Program-made: the position numbers and the translations under genes | Part shown: one piece after another, positions 15,856 to 25,124 of the stretch | Layout: each line of letters begins with the position of its first letter | How positions within the stretch are numbered: the stretch's first letter is position 1 | NCBI RefSeq assembly: GCF_900102225.1 | Contig: NZ_FNBF01000013.1 | Coordinates: forward strand, 1 to 49,002 | DNA length: 49,002 nucleotides | DNA from: Eubacterium pyruvativorans | Lineage (GTDB): Bacteria > Bacillota > Clostridia > Peptostreptococcales > Anaerovoracaceae | Direction: 5' to 3' | The notes under the pieces: generated by a model | What the model saw: only the letters and a program-made list of their open reading frames with translations | The model's database searches: none | Told to the model about the DNA's origin: nothing

Positions 15856-16626
15856 TCAGTGGAACGCCGCAATTTCCTGGAACGGCAGACTGCCGCCGAA
15901 CAGATCCAGTGCGCTGCCGACGGTGAAGTCCAGCCGGCCGGAAGAGAGTTCTTCCAGCTCCCGGAGGTGATCCATGGAGGCGATGCCGCCGGCGTAAGTG
16001 ATTCGGTTCCGGCGGTGGGAGGCCAGGATGCGGATCAGGTCTTTTTCGAAGCCGGCGCCCAGGCCCTCGGAATCTACGCCGTGAATCAGGAATTCATCGC
16101 AGTAACCGGCCAGTTCGTCCAGGATGCCGCTGCCCACTTCCAGATCGGTGAAGGTCTGCCAGCGGTCGGTGACGACATAGTATTTCCCGTCCCGCTTCCG
16201 GCAGCTCAGGTCGATCACCAGGTGGTCCCGGCCGGCTGCGGCGCAGAGTGCGTTCAGTTTTTTTGGGGACAGCGCCGGTCCGTCGAAGATGTAGGAGGTC
16301 ACGATGACGTGGGAAGCACCCAGGTCCAGGAAGTCGGCGGCGTTCTCCGGTGTCATGCCGCCGCCGATCTGCATTCCCCCGGGCCAGGCGGAAAGCGCCT
16401 TCACCGCCTGGGCCCGGTCTGCCTCGTATTCCGGAGTCCCTTTCGGGTTCAGCAGAATGATGTGACCGCCGGAAAGGCTGTATTTCCGATACAGATCGGC
16501 GAAATACGATGCATCCTGGGAAGCAGTGAAGTTCTCTGTTGCGGAGACGTGACTATCCGAAAGACTTCCGCCTACGATTTGCTTGACCTTCCCGTTGTGG
16601 ATATCGATGCAGGGTCTGAATCTCAT
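15856..16626 (-). CDS. hisA: ProFAR isomerase, eukaryotic HIS6-type HisA
   Basis: 256 residues, (beta-alpha)8 barrel. It would isomerise ProFAR to PRFAR in histidine synthesis. Catalytic aspartates are Asp8 (CIDIHNGKVKQIVGG) and Asp139 (VIDLSCRK). Those stretches, together with QIGGGM, VIVTSYIF, WQTFTDLE, EFLIHGVDSEGL, ITYAGGI and FTVGSALDLFGG, match the yeast HIS6 pattern closely rather than ordinary bacterial HisA. RBS GAAAGGAAG before ATG 16626. No other his gene is in view. The 69-bp gap to the ABC gene upstream may mean co-transcription. Confidence 0.88.
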   Translation of the reverse strand: MRFRPCIDIHNGKVKQIVGGSLSDSHVSATENFTASQDASYFADLYRKYSLSGGHIILLNPKGTPEYEADRAQAVKALSAWPGGMQIGGGMTPENAADFLDLGASHVIVTSYIFDGPALSPKKLNALCAAAGRDHLVIDLSCRKRDGKYYVVTDRWQTFTDLEVGSGILDELAGYCDEFLIHGVDSEGLGAGFEKDLIRILASHRRNRITYAGGIASMDHLRELEELSSGRLDFTVGSALDLFGGSLPFQEIAAFH

Positions 16627-16695
16627 TTTTTCTTCCTTTCTAATCTAAGTTCCGTCTGCGGGCGCGCCGGCTGTGCCGCCGCTACAGGCAGCGGG

Positions 16696-19600
16696 CTATT
16701 CGGTCCGGAGGGCGGTCACCGGATCGCTTTTTGACGCTTTCCGCGCCGGGATCAGTCCGCCCAGCAGGGTCAGGCCGGTGCTCAGGAGGATCAGGACCAG
16801 CGCCGCCAGAGGCGGAAGGGAGGCATGGATCGCCGCCCCGGAGGTCACCCGACCGATGACCAGGTTCACCGGAATCAGCAGCAGCCCGGTGATGGCCACG
16901 CCCATAAGGCCGGCCAGGGCGCCGATGATGAAGGTCTCTGCGTTGAACACGCTGGAGACGTTGCGCTTCGATGCACCGATGGCCCGGAGGATGCCGATCT
17001 CTTTTCGCCGCTCCAGTACGCTGATGTAGGTGATGACACCGATCATGATGGAGGAGACGATCAGGGAGATGGACACGAAGGCGATGAGCACGTAGCTGAT
17101 GGCGTTGACGATTTTTGTGACAGAGGACATCATGGTGCCCACAATGTCGTTGTAGGCGATGACCCGGTCTTTCTGCCCGGCGGCCCGCACCCGGTCGTTG
17201 TAGCGGTCGATGAGTTTCGTGATCGATGTTTTCGCTGCGAAGTTTTTTGGATAAATCACGATTTCGGCCGGATCGTCCTCGTCAGCATATCCCATGGACC
17301 GGAGATTTTCCTCGTAGGAAGCGGTCTCCGGGGACATCATGGAAGTCAGCATGGACTGAAGCTGTTCTTCGGACAGGTTGGTTTTCATGGCACCGGCGAA
17401 GGCGGAGGCGTCGAACTTCATGCTGCCCGCCAGCGCCGAGGAGAGCCGGGATACGTACCGGGACATATATCCGGTCATCTGCTGTCCAATGGCTTTTGTG
17501 AGCTGGCTGCCCAGACTGGCGGAGATTTTTTTCGTGTCGATCATTTTCGACAGCCCGGCGGTCAGGCGCTTCTGGCCGTCCCGGGACTGCAGGTATTTTG
17601 TGAATCCCCCCAGGATGGTCTCCGGTGTGGTCAGATGGTATTTCTCAGCATAAGGGCCGTAGCCTGCGGCAATGGCGGCGGTTACCTGACGGATTTCGTC
17701 AGAGGAGACCGCCGGCCGGCTTTTCGCCAGGATTTTCTTCAGTCCGTTGGTGAGCGCCTGCCGGGCTGCCGGGGTTTGAAGGTACTGCGCCACATATTCT
17801 CCGGCCTTCGTCACATCGGTCAGATGGTTCTGTTCCACGTAACTGCTGAAGCCTTTCATGACGTCGTTCACCAGGGACTGTACATCGTCCTGGGAAACGC
17901 CGGAGGCGGCGATTTGGTCCAGCTTCTTCTCCATTGCCTCCCGCAGGATCTGCTGCACTTCTTCGGATCGTAAATAGGCGCTGTATCCCTGGGACAGTGC
18001 ATCCAGGCCCGGTTCGCCGGACTTTCCATATCCTGCGGCCAGGTCCCGGAACAGAGTTTCCATGTTTTCCTGTGTCAGCCCGCTGCCGGCCTGCTTGAGC
18101 AGTTTCTGCATGTCTTTGTTACTGAAGCCCGGCAGGGTACCTGCCTTGAGCGGATTTTGTCCGGATGCAAGGTCCGGAAGGGACCCCGGGGCCAGTGCGG
18201 ACTGCAGCGCCGACGGGTTGAACCGGAAGGCCTGGCTCAGTTTCTGGGGATCCAGGTGGAACAGCTTCTTCAGATCTGCACCGTTTTCTTTCGAAGTGAA
18301 AGCCTTGCCGGTCAGAACATTTTTCGCCGGCTGGGTTAGCTGCTGCCGGACCACTTCGCTTGCGGAAGCATCCGCAATAATATGGCTGCGGAGGGATGTC
18401 GGGAATCCCAGGCCGGTGCGGAGCATTGTGATGTCCGAGTTCTTCTTCGGGCTGACCACGCCTACGATCCGCAGCGTTTCCCCCTTTGCCGCCAGACGGC
18501 TGGTAAATGCAGTATCCCGGGACATGTCAGTCCAGGTCTGGTAATCTGCGTTGTACCGGTACAGGTCCGCATTATTCACCAGCTTGAAGTGGGTATGCAT
18601 CAGATCCCTGTAGTCATACCGGGAGAGCTTCGTCCGGAACCGGACCTTCTTCCCGGCACTGAAATTCTTCGCCGCCTGTTCCAGTTCTTCCGGATTCTTC
18701 AGGCCCAGGGTGTACAGGGTCATGTCGCTGATCCGGTCTCCGGAGGAGAGCACCACGACGATCTCGTTGTATTTCCGGGGCCAGCGGCCCGCCTTCACCG
18801 TATACTGACGGCTGTAGAGCGCCCGGTCTTCCGGAAGAACGAAGAATGAATCACTGCCGGAGAACCCGCCGATGGAGGACAGGGAATCGCTTCCCAGACT
18901 GCTGAATGTGATGTCCGGATTGACCTGCCGGTAGGTTTTCGCTCCGGTCTTCCGATAAATCCGGGGCGTGATGTTATAGTGGTATTCCACGGATTTCGCG
19001 TATTTCTTCAACGTGGCGCTGTCCCGGTCCAGATACTGCTTCAGGGATTTCAGATCATTAGAGTTCATCCGGGAAAACGTCCGGGTCACTGTCTGGTATT
19101 CCTGCACACGGCCGGATTTTTCGGACTGATTCTCGGTGCTTCCGGTTTCACTCGTCGCATCCTCCGAAGAACGGTTTCCCGCCATCGGCATCATGGAACT
19201 GAAATCAATATTCGTCTTCTCGATCTGAACCGGATACTGGGACAGGGTTTCCTCTTCGATGCCGTTGATATACCCGTTGACCCCATTGGACAGAGAAAGA
19301 ATCATGGCGATGCCGATGATGCCGATACTGCCGGCGAATGCCACCAGCAGGGTGCGGGCTTTCTTCGTCAGCAGGTTGTTGAAACTCAGGCCCAGGGCAG
19401 TCAAAAAAGACATGGATGCCCGGCCGAATGCCCGGTGTTCGCTGTCGGCATGCTGATCCGGGAGCGGATTGGAATCCGAGATGATCCGGCCGTCCCGCAG
19501 GTTGACAATGCGGGTGGCGTACCGCTCTGCCAGCTCCGGATTGTGGGTGACCATGACCACCAGACGGTCCCGGGCCACCTCCCGGAGCAGATCCATGACC

Positions 19601-20136
19601 TGCACGCTGGTATCACTGTCCAGCGCACCGGTGGGCTCGTCCGCCAGCAGAATGTCCGGATCGTTCACCAGCGCCCGGGCGATGGCCACCCGCTGCATCT
19701 GGCCGCCGGAAAGCTGGTTCGGCTTCTTGTGAAGCTGTTCCCCCAGCCCCACCTTCTCCAGAGCCTCTGCCGCCCGCCGCCGTCTCTCCTCCTTCGGAAT
19801 GCCGGAGATGGTCAGTGCCAGCTCCACGTTGGACAGGATCGTCTGGTGGGGAATCAGGTTATAGCTCTGGAAGACGAAACCGACGGTGTGGTTCCGGTAG
19901 GCGTCCCAGTCCCGGTCCCGGTATTTCCGGGTGGAGATGCCGTTGATCACCAGATCCCCGCTGTCGTACCGGTCCAGGCCGCTGATGATATTCAGCAGGG
20001 TGGTCTTGCCGGAGCCGCTGGGACCCAGAATAGCAACGAATTCGCTGTCCCGGAGATTCAGGCTGACGCCGTCCAGAGCGTGCTGGACGAAACTGCCGGT
20101 CCGGTATTCTTTCCTGATGCTGCTGAGGTTGAGCAT
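16696..20136 (-). CDS. Fused ABC ATPase / FtsX-type permease, MacB-like
   Basis: 1146 residues, much larger than MacB (about 650). Residues 1-225 are the ATPase: Walker A GPSGSGKTT (38-46), signature LSGGQMQRVAIARAL, Walker B ILLADEPTGALD, His-switch VMVTHNPE. A first membrane helix lies at about 260-285 (TLLVAFAGSIGIIGIAMILS). A roughly 700-residue extracellular region, rich in Ala/Gln/Lys helices, follows. Three C-terminal helices then form the FtsX domain (ISYVLIAFVSISLIVSSIMIGV, ERRKEIGILRAIGASK, ending PARKASKSDPVTALRTE). Likely roles are peptide, antibiotic or lipoprotein export, or mechanotransmission; substrate unknown. It starts 5 bp after the aminotransferase stop. Confidence 0.88.
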   Translation of the reverse strand: MLNLSSIRKEYRTGSFVQHALDGVSLNLRDSEFVAILGPSGSGKTTLLNIISGLDRYDSGDLVINGISTRKYRDRDWDAYRNHTVGFVFQSYNLIPHQTILSNVELALTISGIPKEERRRRAAEALEKVGLGEQLHKKPNQLSGGQMQRVAIARALVNDPDILLADEPTGALDSDTSVQVMDLLREVARDRLVVMVTHNPELAERYATRIVNLRDGRIISDSNPLPDQHADSEHRAFGRASMSFLTALGLSFNNLLTKKARTLLVAFAGSIGIIGIAMILSLSNGVNGYINGIEEETLSQYPVQIEKTNIDFSSMMPMAGNRSSEDATSETGSTENQSEKSGRVQEYQTVTRTFSRMNSNDLKSLKQYLDRDSATLKKYAKSVEYHYNITPRIYRKTGAKTYRQVNPDITFSSLGSDSLSSIGGFSGSDSFFVLPEDRALYSRQYTVKAGRWPRKYNEIVVVLSSGDRISDMTLYTLGLKNPEELEQAAKNFSAGKKVRFRTKLSRYDYRDLMHTHFKLVNNADLYRYNADYQTWTDMSRDTAFTSRLAAKGETLRIVGVVSPKKNSDITMLRTGLGFPTSLRSHIIADASASEVVRQQLTQPAKNVLTGKAFTSKENGADLKKLFHLDPQKLSQAFRFNPSALQSALAPGSLPDLASGQNPLKAGTLPGFSNKDMQKLLKQAGSGLTQENMETLFRDLAAGYGKSGEPGLDALSQGYSAYLRSEEVQQILREAMEKKLDQIAASGVSQDDVQSLVNDVMKGFSSYVEQNHLTDVTKAGEYVAQYLQTPAARQALTNGLKKILAKSRPAVSSDEIRQVTAAIAAGYGPYAEKYHLTTPETILGGFTKYLQSRDGQKRLTAGLSKMIDTKKISASLGSQLTKAIGQQMTGYMSRYVSRLSSALAGSMKFDASAFAGAMKTNLSEEQLQSMLTSMMSPETASYEENLRSMGYADEDDPAEIVIYPKNFAAKTSITKLIDRYNDRVRAAGQKDRVIAYNDIVGTMMSSVTKIVNAISYVLIAFVSISLIVSSIMIGVITYISVLERRKEIGILRAIGASKRNVSSVFNAETFIIGALAGLMGVAITGLLLIPVNLVIGRVTSGAAIHASLPPLAALVLILLSTGLTLLGGLIPARKASKSDPVTALRTE

Positions 20137-20141
20137 AAAAA

Positions 20142-20963
20142 TTATTCTCCTGAATAGTATCGCCGGATCTCCGCATCATAGAGCTGCATTATGCGGCGCA
20201 GGGCTGTGTCGTTTACATCCAGTGTCTGCTCCCCGATCCGGGCGATGGGCAGAACCTTCGGGGATGTGCCGCTGATGAAGGCGGCATCGAAAGAATTAAG
20301 AGTGTCTGCCGGAATGATCTCTTCCTTCAGCACAACACCACCGGCTTCCGCCGCATGCAGAATGTGCTTCCTGGTGACCCCCAGCAGAACCCCGGACGCC
20401 GGGCTGGTGACCAGTTCCCCGTTTCGGACAAAGAAAATATTCGACTTGCTCCCCTCCGTGATATTCCCATGGTCATCCACCAGGATCGTCTCGAACAGGT
20501 GGTGGGCAGCGATCTGCGCATCCGCCTGCTCCCGGAGGGAGTCATTGATAATCTTCGCATGGGGGTTCTTCCGGACGGAGCGCATCAGCTCCGTGGCCAC
20601 TCCCTGCCGGTACATCTCCTCCGTCGGGTAGGACGTGTGGGTGAAGAACAGGTAGAAGTTTCCGCCCGCCCGGAAGTCGTTATAGATGACCTTGACGTTA
20701 TAATTCTGCACTCCGTTCCGTTCCGCCAGTTCCGTGATCATCCGGCCCAGGGTGTCGCAGCTGACCGGTGGCTTCTGCCCCACCGTGGCCAGGGTATGAC
20801 AAAAACGATCATAGTGATCTTCCAGAAACAGTGCTTTCCCGTTGATCACCCGGATCACCTCATAGCAGGAAGGCTGAACCTCCCGGTAAACTTCATCGAA
20901 GCAGGCGGCATCCATCTGCGCACCGTTCAGCAGAAAATACTGCAGCATTGCATGGTCTTTCAT
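20142..20963 (-). CDS. Class IV aminotransferase (BCAT / D-amino acid / ADC-lyase type)
   Basis: 273 residues from ATG 20963; a GTG three codons upstream lies inside the ribosome site AGAGGTG and is rejected. PLP-dependent fold type IV: catalytic Lys137 in NPHAKIIND, cofactor-binding ITEGSKSNIFFV, LLGVTRKHIL, and the C-terminal AFISGTSPKVLPI. The sequence does not decide between branched-chain aminotransferase, D-alanine transaminase and aminodeoxychorismate lyase. The spacing of 5 bp to the ABC gene suggests one message, without a clear functional link. Confidence 0.85.
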   Translation of the reverse strand: MKDHAMLQYFLLNGAQMDAACFDEVYREVQPSCYEVIRVINGKALFLEDHYDRFCHTLATVGQKPPVSCDTLGRMITELAERNGVQNYNVKVIYNDFRAGGNFYLFFTHTSYPTEEMYRQGVATELMRSVRKNPHAKIINDSLREQADAQIAAHHLFETILVDDHGNITEGSKSNIFFVRNGELVTSPASGVLLGVTRKHILHAAEAGGVVLKEEIIPADTLNSFDAAFISGTSPKVLPIARIGEQTLDVNDTALRRIMQLYDAEIRRYYSGE

Positions 20964-21070
20964 GATTATCACCTCTTCCTGATAGTATACCCCGCCGCTT
21001 CACTGATGAAAACCGGGATAAGCGGTTCCAGTGCTGTGTCCGCCGCTTTGTCATTATTTCGTTCAGCACA

Positions 21071-22471
21071 TCAGATTCGAATGACCCCGAATACGTTCAG
21101 CACGGAACTGATCAGAATGATGACCAGGAAGACCGGTGCGAGGTACCGGATCACGAAGTTATACATTTTCTTCATGCGGAAGCGGGAAGAGATGGTCACT
21201 TCCTCCTCGATCACCCGGGTTCCGGCCACCCGGACCACCAGCAGACAGGTCATGAAGGCGGCCACCGGCATCATGACGGAATTGGTCAGAAAATCGAAGA
21301 AATCCAGAATCGCCATGCCGAGGATCGTGACACCGCTGAGAGTGCTGTAGCCCAGAGAAGACAGGGAGCCCAGTACAATCATAATGAGCAGCATGAAGCC
21401 GCAGGCTTTCTTCCGGCTCCAGCCCAGTTCGTCCTGGAAGGTGGAGGCACTGGTCTCCGCCAGCGAAATGGCACTGGTCACGGCGGCGAAGAGAACCAGA
21501 ACGAAGAACAGCAGGCCGAACCACCGGCCCAGTCCCATGCTGGCGAATACCTTCGGCAGTGTGATGAACATCAGTGACGGCCCGGCATTGAGCACTTTCG
21601 GCGCTCCGCCGTAGAATGCGAAAACCGCAGGGATGATCATCAGGCCGGCCATGATGGCGATGCCGGAGTCGAAGATCGCCACCTGACAGGTGGCAGACTC
21701 AATGTTGACCTCTTTCTTCATATAGGAACCGTAGGTGTACAGGATGCCCATGGCGATGGACAGGGAGTAGAACATCTGGCCCATGGCTGCCACCACGGTC
21801 ATGATGGAGAAATGGGAGAGATTAGGTACCAGCATATACTTCACGCCGGCCAGCGCTCCCGGCCGGGTGATGGAGTAGATCATGACCACGGCAGCCAGTA
21901 TCACCAAAACCGGCATCATGAACTTGGAAACCCGCTCCACACCGCTTTCCACACCGCCCAGGATGACCAGAATGACGATGGCTGCGAAAATCAGGAACCA
22001 GATTTCCGCACTGGCCGCATTGCTGATGAACTCCGGGAAGAAGCTGTCTCCCGCAATCCGCTTCTGATCCCCCAGTGCGTATTCCGCCAGATACTTGGTG
22101 ACCCAGCCGCCGATCACACTGTAGTAGGGACAGATCAGCATCGGAATGACGGCGTTGATCCAGCCGCCGAACTTCGCTCCGCCGCTCCCGGAGAAGTGGC
22201 GGAATGCCCCCACCGGGCTCTTCTGGGTCAGTCTTCCGATGGCCTCTTCGGATACCATCATGGTGTACCCGAAGGTGAAGGCCAGCAGAATATAGACCAG
22301 TACGAACATACCGCCGCCGTACTTGGCAGTCAGGTAAGGGAAACGCCAGATATTGCCCAGTCCCACTGCGCTGCCTGCGGTGGCCAGAACGAATCCCAGC
22401 TTTCCGGAAAAATTAGCGCGGGTGCCGGTGTTCCCGGAAGATGCACCCGTTTTTTTTGTTACTTTTGACAT
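21071..22471 (-). CDS. Neurotransmitter:sodium symporter (NSS, LeuT-like) amino-acid transporter
   Basis: 466 residues from ATG 22471 (GAGAGG upstream); the longer frame to 22537 has no ribosome site. The N-terminal signature LGFVLATAGSAVGLGNIWRFPY is the Na+/substrate site of TM1 in LeuT-fold transporters. YGGGMFVLVYILLAFTFGY, a CPYYSVIGGW stretch and about 11-12 hydrophobic helices follow. Imports an amino acid with Na+; substrate not readable. Promoter TTGCAA-N16-TACAAT upstream. Confidence 0.93.
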   Translation of the reverse strand: MSKVTKKTGASSGNTGTRANFSGKLGFVLATAGSAVGLGNIWRFPYLTAKYGGGMFVLVYILLAFTFGYTMMVSEEAIGRLTQKSPVGAFRHFSGSGGAKFGGWINAVIPMLICPYYSVIGGWVTKYLAEYALGDQKRIAGDSFFPEFISNAASAEIWFLIFAAIVILVILGGVESGVERVSKFMMPVLVILAAVVMIYSITRPGALAGVKYMLVPNLSHFSIMTVVAAMGQMFYSLSIAMGILYTYGSYMKKEVNIESATCQVAIFDSGIAIMAGLMIIPAVFAFYGGAPKVLNAGPSLMFITLPKVFASMGLGRWFGLLFFVLVLFAAVTSAISLAETSASTFQDELGWSRKKACGFMLLIMIVLGSLSSLGYSTLSGVTILGMAILDFFDFLTNSVMMPVAAFMTCLLVVRVAGTRVIEEEVTISSRFRMKKMYNFVIRYLAPVFLVIILISSVLNVFGVIRI

Positions 22472-22787
22472 TGTTATACCTCTCTCTTTCACAACAGAAT
22501 GACTTTTCCATTGTAACACTGCACAATTAATTTGCAATTGCTTCCTGAATTGTTAAGTTTTTTTTCGCTTTATTGTGCACGAATACAATGTTCGGGGGAA
22601 GAGGGAGTTCCGGGAAGAAGGAAAAGCATGTAAGGGAAATAGTTCAGTGTTCTTGAATTATGTTTGGGATTCGATATAATCATATATAATTGAAGCAATC
22701 CGGGCTGCCGGAAGAACAGACGGGAGAATGCCGTCGGGCGGCCGGGATGGGCAGGGTATTTTTTGTCTGGGAAACAGGAGGGAGCGT
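22472..22787. promoter_or_regulatory. Divergent promoter region of NSS transporter and MarR-type regulator
   Basis: Minus strand: TTGCAA (22537-22532), 16 bp, TACAAT (22515-22510) for the transporter. Plus strand: TTGAAT (22653-22658), 16 bp, TATAAT (22675-22680) for the regulator. A cross-regulating operator is possible, but no clear palindrome stands out. Confidence 0.7.
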
Positions 22788-23243
22788 ATGCTGAACCGCA
22801 ATTTGGCCCGGGTATATCGGAAATGCAAGCTGTCGCTGTACGCCCGGGTGATGCAGAGTTTTGCGGATGACCGGGAGGATGCGCTGTCCGCCATGGAAGT
22901 GATCTGTATGGAGCTGATTGTGGCGCTGGAAGAGCCGACGGTGAATGAGTTCGCCCGGTACGCCAGTCTGTCGGCGCCGAACGCAGCCTACAAGGTGGGA
23001 CGGCTGGTGAAGAAGGGATATCTGGAGAAGGTGCGGAGCGAGAAGGACCACCGGGAGTATCATCTCCGGCCGACGGAGAAGTATGACCTGGAGTACGGCG
23101 AGGTGTTCGGTTACACGGATGAGGTGAGCCGGAAGCTGCGGGAGAAGTTCAGTCAGGAGGATCTGGCGAAGTTCGATGTCATGCTTCGTTATGTGGGGAA
23201 TCTGGTGATGCCGGATGCGAATTCCGTCCGGGATTTGAAATAG
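22788..23243 (+). CDS. MarR-family-like winged-helix regulator
   Basis: 151 residues from ATG 22788, set by AGGAGGGAG; an earlier in-frame ATG at 22728 has no ribosome site. The core FARYASLSAPNAAYKVGRLVKKGYLEKVRSEKDHREYHL reads as a MarR-type recognition helix and wing. Helices on both sides would form the dimer. It is divergent from the NSS transporter and convergent with no gene; a terminator follows. Ligand and targets unknown. Regulation of the adjacent transporter is only a guess from position. Confidence 0.78.
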   Translation: MLNRNLARVYRKCKLSLYARVMQSFADDREDALSAMEVICMELIVALEEPTVNEFARYASLSAPNAAYKVGRLVKKGYLEKVRSEKDHREYHLRPTEKYDLEYGEVFGYTDEVSRKLREKFSQEDLAKFDVMLRYVGNLVMPDANSVRDLK

Positions 23244-23292
23244 GGGAAAATGGAAGAAACCGCTCCGGCCGATCGGGCTGACGGGGCAGGGA

Positions 23293-23327
23293 GGTCCGCT
23301 GTGAGAAATCATGGCGGATCTTTTTTT
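23293..23327 (+). terminator. Terminator after the MarR-type gene
   Basis: GGTCCGC..TGA GAAA TCA..GCGGATC hairpin followed by seven T. Confidence 0.85.
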
Positions 23328-23444
23328 GTGTTGTTTCTGTGTTGTTCGCGTTAAGAACCGGAGAAATCCGGCTCTACGGGGAAATGAATTCTTAACAAAA
23401 AGGGCAACGTTTATGTCTTTTTCGTGAAGAGTGACCGGCGGTCA

Positions 23445-23472
23445 TTTACATCCGGGGGAAGGTGGGTAAAAT
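23445..23472 (+). promoter_or_regulatory. Candidate promoter of the atp operon
   Basis: TTTACA (23445-23450), 16-bp spacer, TAAAAT (23467-23472), about 55 bp before atpB. Confidence 0.55.
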
Positions 23473-23528
23473 GAGTTTGCTCGAAAAAAATTGTATACAC
23501 GATCCGGAGCAGGGAAGGAGGAGATGCC

Positions 23529-24326
23529 TTGATTGATCTGAATCATATCGGACCCAGAATCATACTGACGTTCGGTAACGGACATATCTATCTGACGGAA
23601 AGCGTGTGTCTGGAAATCATCGTCTGTGCCGTGATCGCCGCCCTCGGTATCTGGATGGGAAGCCGCCTGGAGCGGGTCCCCCGGGGGAAGCAGGTTGTGG
23701 CCGAGACTATTGTCAGCGCAGTGTACAAGCTGGCGGAGGACAATCTGGGGAAGGAAACCGGAGAGCGGTATGCGCCCTATCTGGGGTCGCTGATCGTCTT
23801 TCTGATTTTCGCTAACAGTCTGGGGCTTCTGGGGCTCCGGCCGATCACTGCGGATCTGAATGTCACATCTGCACTGGCCGTGATGTCCTTCCTGATCATT
23901 CAGGTGAGTGCTGTGAAGAAGCTGGGATGGAAAGGAAGGCTCAGCGCCATGGGAGATCCTTACTGGTTCATGATCCTGATGAACATCATCAGCGCAGTGG
24001 TGCTGCCGGTAACGCTGGCACTGCGGCTGTTCGGCAACATCTTCGGCGGCATGATTGTCGTTGATCTGTGGCTGAACTTCATGGGGAATCTGAGTATGCG
24101 GTTCTGTTCCGTGCCGATTCTCCGTTGTGTGACCGGGATCCCGCTGAATCTGTTCTTCGACATTTTCGAACCACTGATCCAGGCATACATTTTCACAGTA
24201 CTGACGGCGGTCAATCTGAACGAAGCCCTCAGCGGAGAGATGCCGGAAACGGCCGAAAAACGCCGGCGGAAACGTCTGGCCCGTCAGGAAAAACGAAGGT
24301 TGAGAGAAGAGAAACAGGAGGCATAA
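23529..24326 (+). CDS. atpB: F-type ATP synthase subunit a
   Basis: 265 residues. Starts at TTG 23529, chosen because AAGGAGGAG ends 5 nt before it and the ATG at 23524 is out of frame. About five membrane helices form the ion half-channels beside the c ring. The essential Arg is in ALRLFGNIFGG; the last helix has FEPLIQAYIFTVLTAVNL. The tail is Lys/Arg-rich. No atpI precedes it. First gene of atpBEFHAGDC; the end lies 2 bp before atpE. Confidence 0.93.
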   Translation: MIDLNHIGPRIILTFGNGHIYLTESVCLEIIVCAVIAALGIWMGSRLERVPRGKQVVAETIVSAVYKLAEDNLGKETGERYAPYLGSLIVFLIFANSLGLLGLRPITADLNVTSALAVMSFLIIQVSAVKKLGWKGRLSAMGDPYWFMILMNIISAVVLPVTLALRLFGNIFGGMIVVDLWLNFMGNLSMRFCSVPILRCVTGIPLNLFFDIFEPLIQAYIFTVLTAVNLNEALSGEMPETAEKRRRKRLARQEKRRLREEKQEA

Positions 24327-24328
24327 TT

Positions 24329-24553
24329 ATGCATGCATTCATCGCAATTGGTGTGGGTCTCGCCATGGGACTCGCTGCACTGGGTGTTGCCATCGGACAG
24401 GGTCTGGTGGGCAAGGGAGCTATGGAAGGCATTTCCCGACAGCCGGAAATGAGCAACAAACTGATCGCTTATATGATCGTGGCCATGGCCGTCATGGAGA
24501 CCGCGCTGGTACTGGGGTTCGTCATCGCCCTGATGCTGCTCGGCAGAATGTAA
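24329..24553 (+). CDS. atpE: F-type ATP synthase subunit c
   Basis: 74 residues from ATG 24329 (AGGAGG upstream); longer frames lie in another reading of atpB and are rejected. Two-helix hairpin with a polar loop SRQPEMSNK. The ion-binding Glu57 is in MAVMETALV. Gln24 (AIGQG), Val55, Glu57 and Thr58 stand at the spacing of the Na+ ligands known from Ilyobacter c subunits (Gln32, Val63, Glu65, Ser66). The helper Tyr is replaced by Leu62. Sodium use is therefore possible but not proven. It forms the rotor ring with atpB. Confidence 0.95.
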   Translation: MHAFIAIGVGLAMGLAALGVAIGQGLVGKGAMEGISRQPEMSNKLIAYMIVAMAVMETALVLGFVIALMLLGRM

Positions 24554-24563
24554 GGAGCAGCCT

Positions 24564-25115
24564 ATGCGGATGACACAGGGATTATTTGAATTCGACTGGA
24601 ATTCGCTGTTCGCCCTGATTACATTCCTGGTGCTGTTCCTGATCCTGAAGCATTTCTTTTTCGAGAAGATCCATAACTTCATGGAGGAGCGGGCCGCATC
24701 GGTGCAGAAAACGCTGGATCATGCGGCGGAAACCGACCGGAAGGCGGAGGAACGCCTGAGAGCCTATGAAGAGAAGATCGACGGCGCCGAGGCAGAGGGC
24801 CGGCAGATCATTGCGGATGCCAGGAAAACAGCGGATGCGCAGGCAGACCGGATCCTGGAAGATGCGAATGCGAGAGCGGAGGAAGCGCTTCGCCATTCCC
24901 GTCAGGAACTGGAGCGGGAAACCGCCGGCGCCCGGAAGCAGCTGCGCCGGGAGGTGGGAGAACTGGCCACAGAGGCTGCGGGCAGAATCCTGCAGAAGGA
25001 GCTGAATCCGGAAACCCATCGGGAAATCATCGACCGGGTGCTGGAAGAAGCGGACCGGAAATACCGCAGCGAAAATGCGCCGGGAGAGCCGCCTGCGGAA
25101 GCGCAGAAGGAATGA
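24564..25115 (+). CDS. atpF: F-type ATP synthase subunit b
   Basis: 183 residues. One N-terminal membrane helix (about 13-32, LFALITFLVLFLILKHFFF), then a long charged coiled coil rich in Glu, Arg and Ala (about 40-165). This is the peripheral stalk that holds the F1 head to subunit a. It sits 10 bp after atpE and 9 bp before atpH, the standard order. Confidence 0.93.
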   Translation: MRMTQGLFEFDWNSLFALITFLVLFLILKHFFFEKIHNFMEERAASVQKTLDHAAETDRKAEERLRAYEEKIDGAEAEGRQIIADARKTADAQADRILEDANARAEEALRHSRQELERETAGARKQLRREVGELATEAAGRILQKELNPETHREIIDRVLEEADRKYRSENAPGEPPAEAQKE

Positions 25116-25124
25116 GGTGGATGA

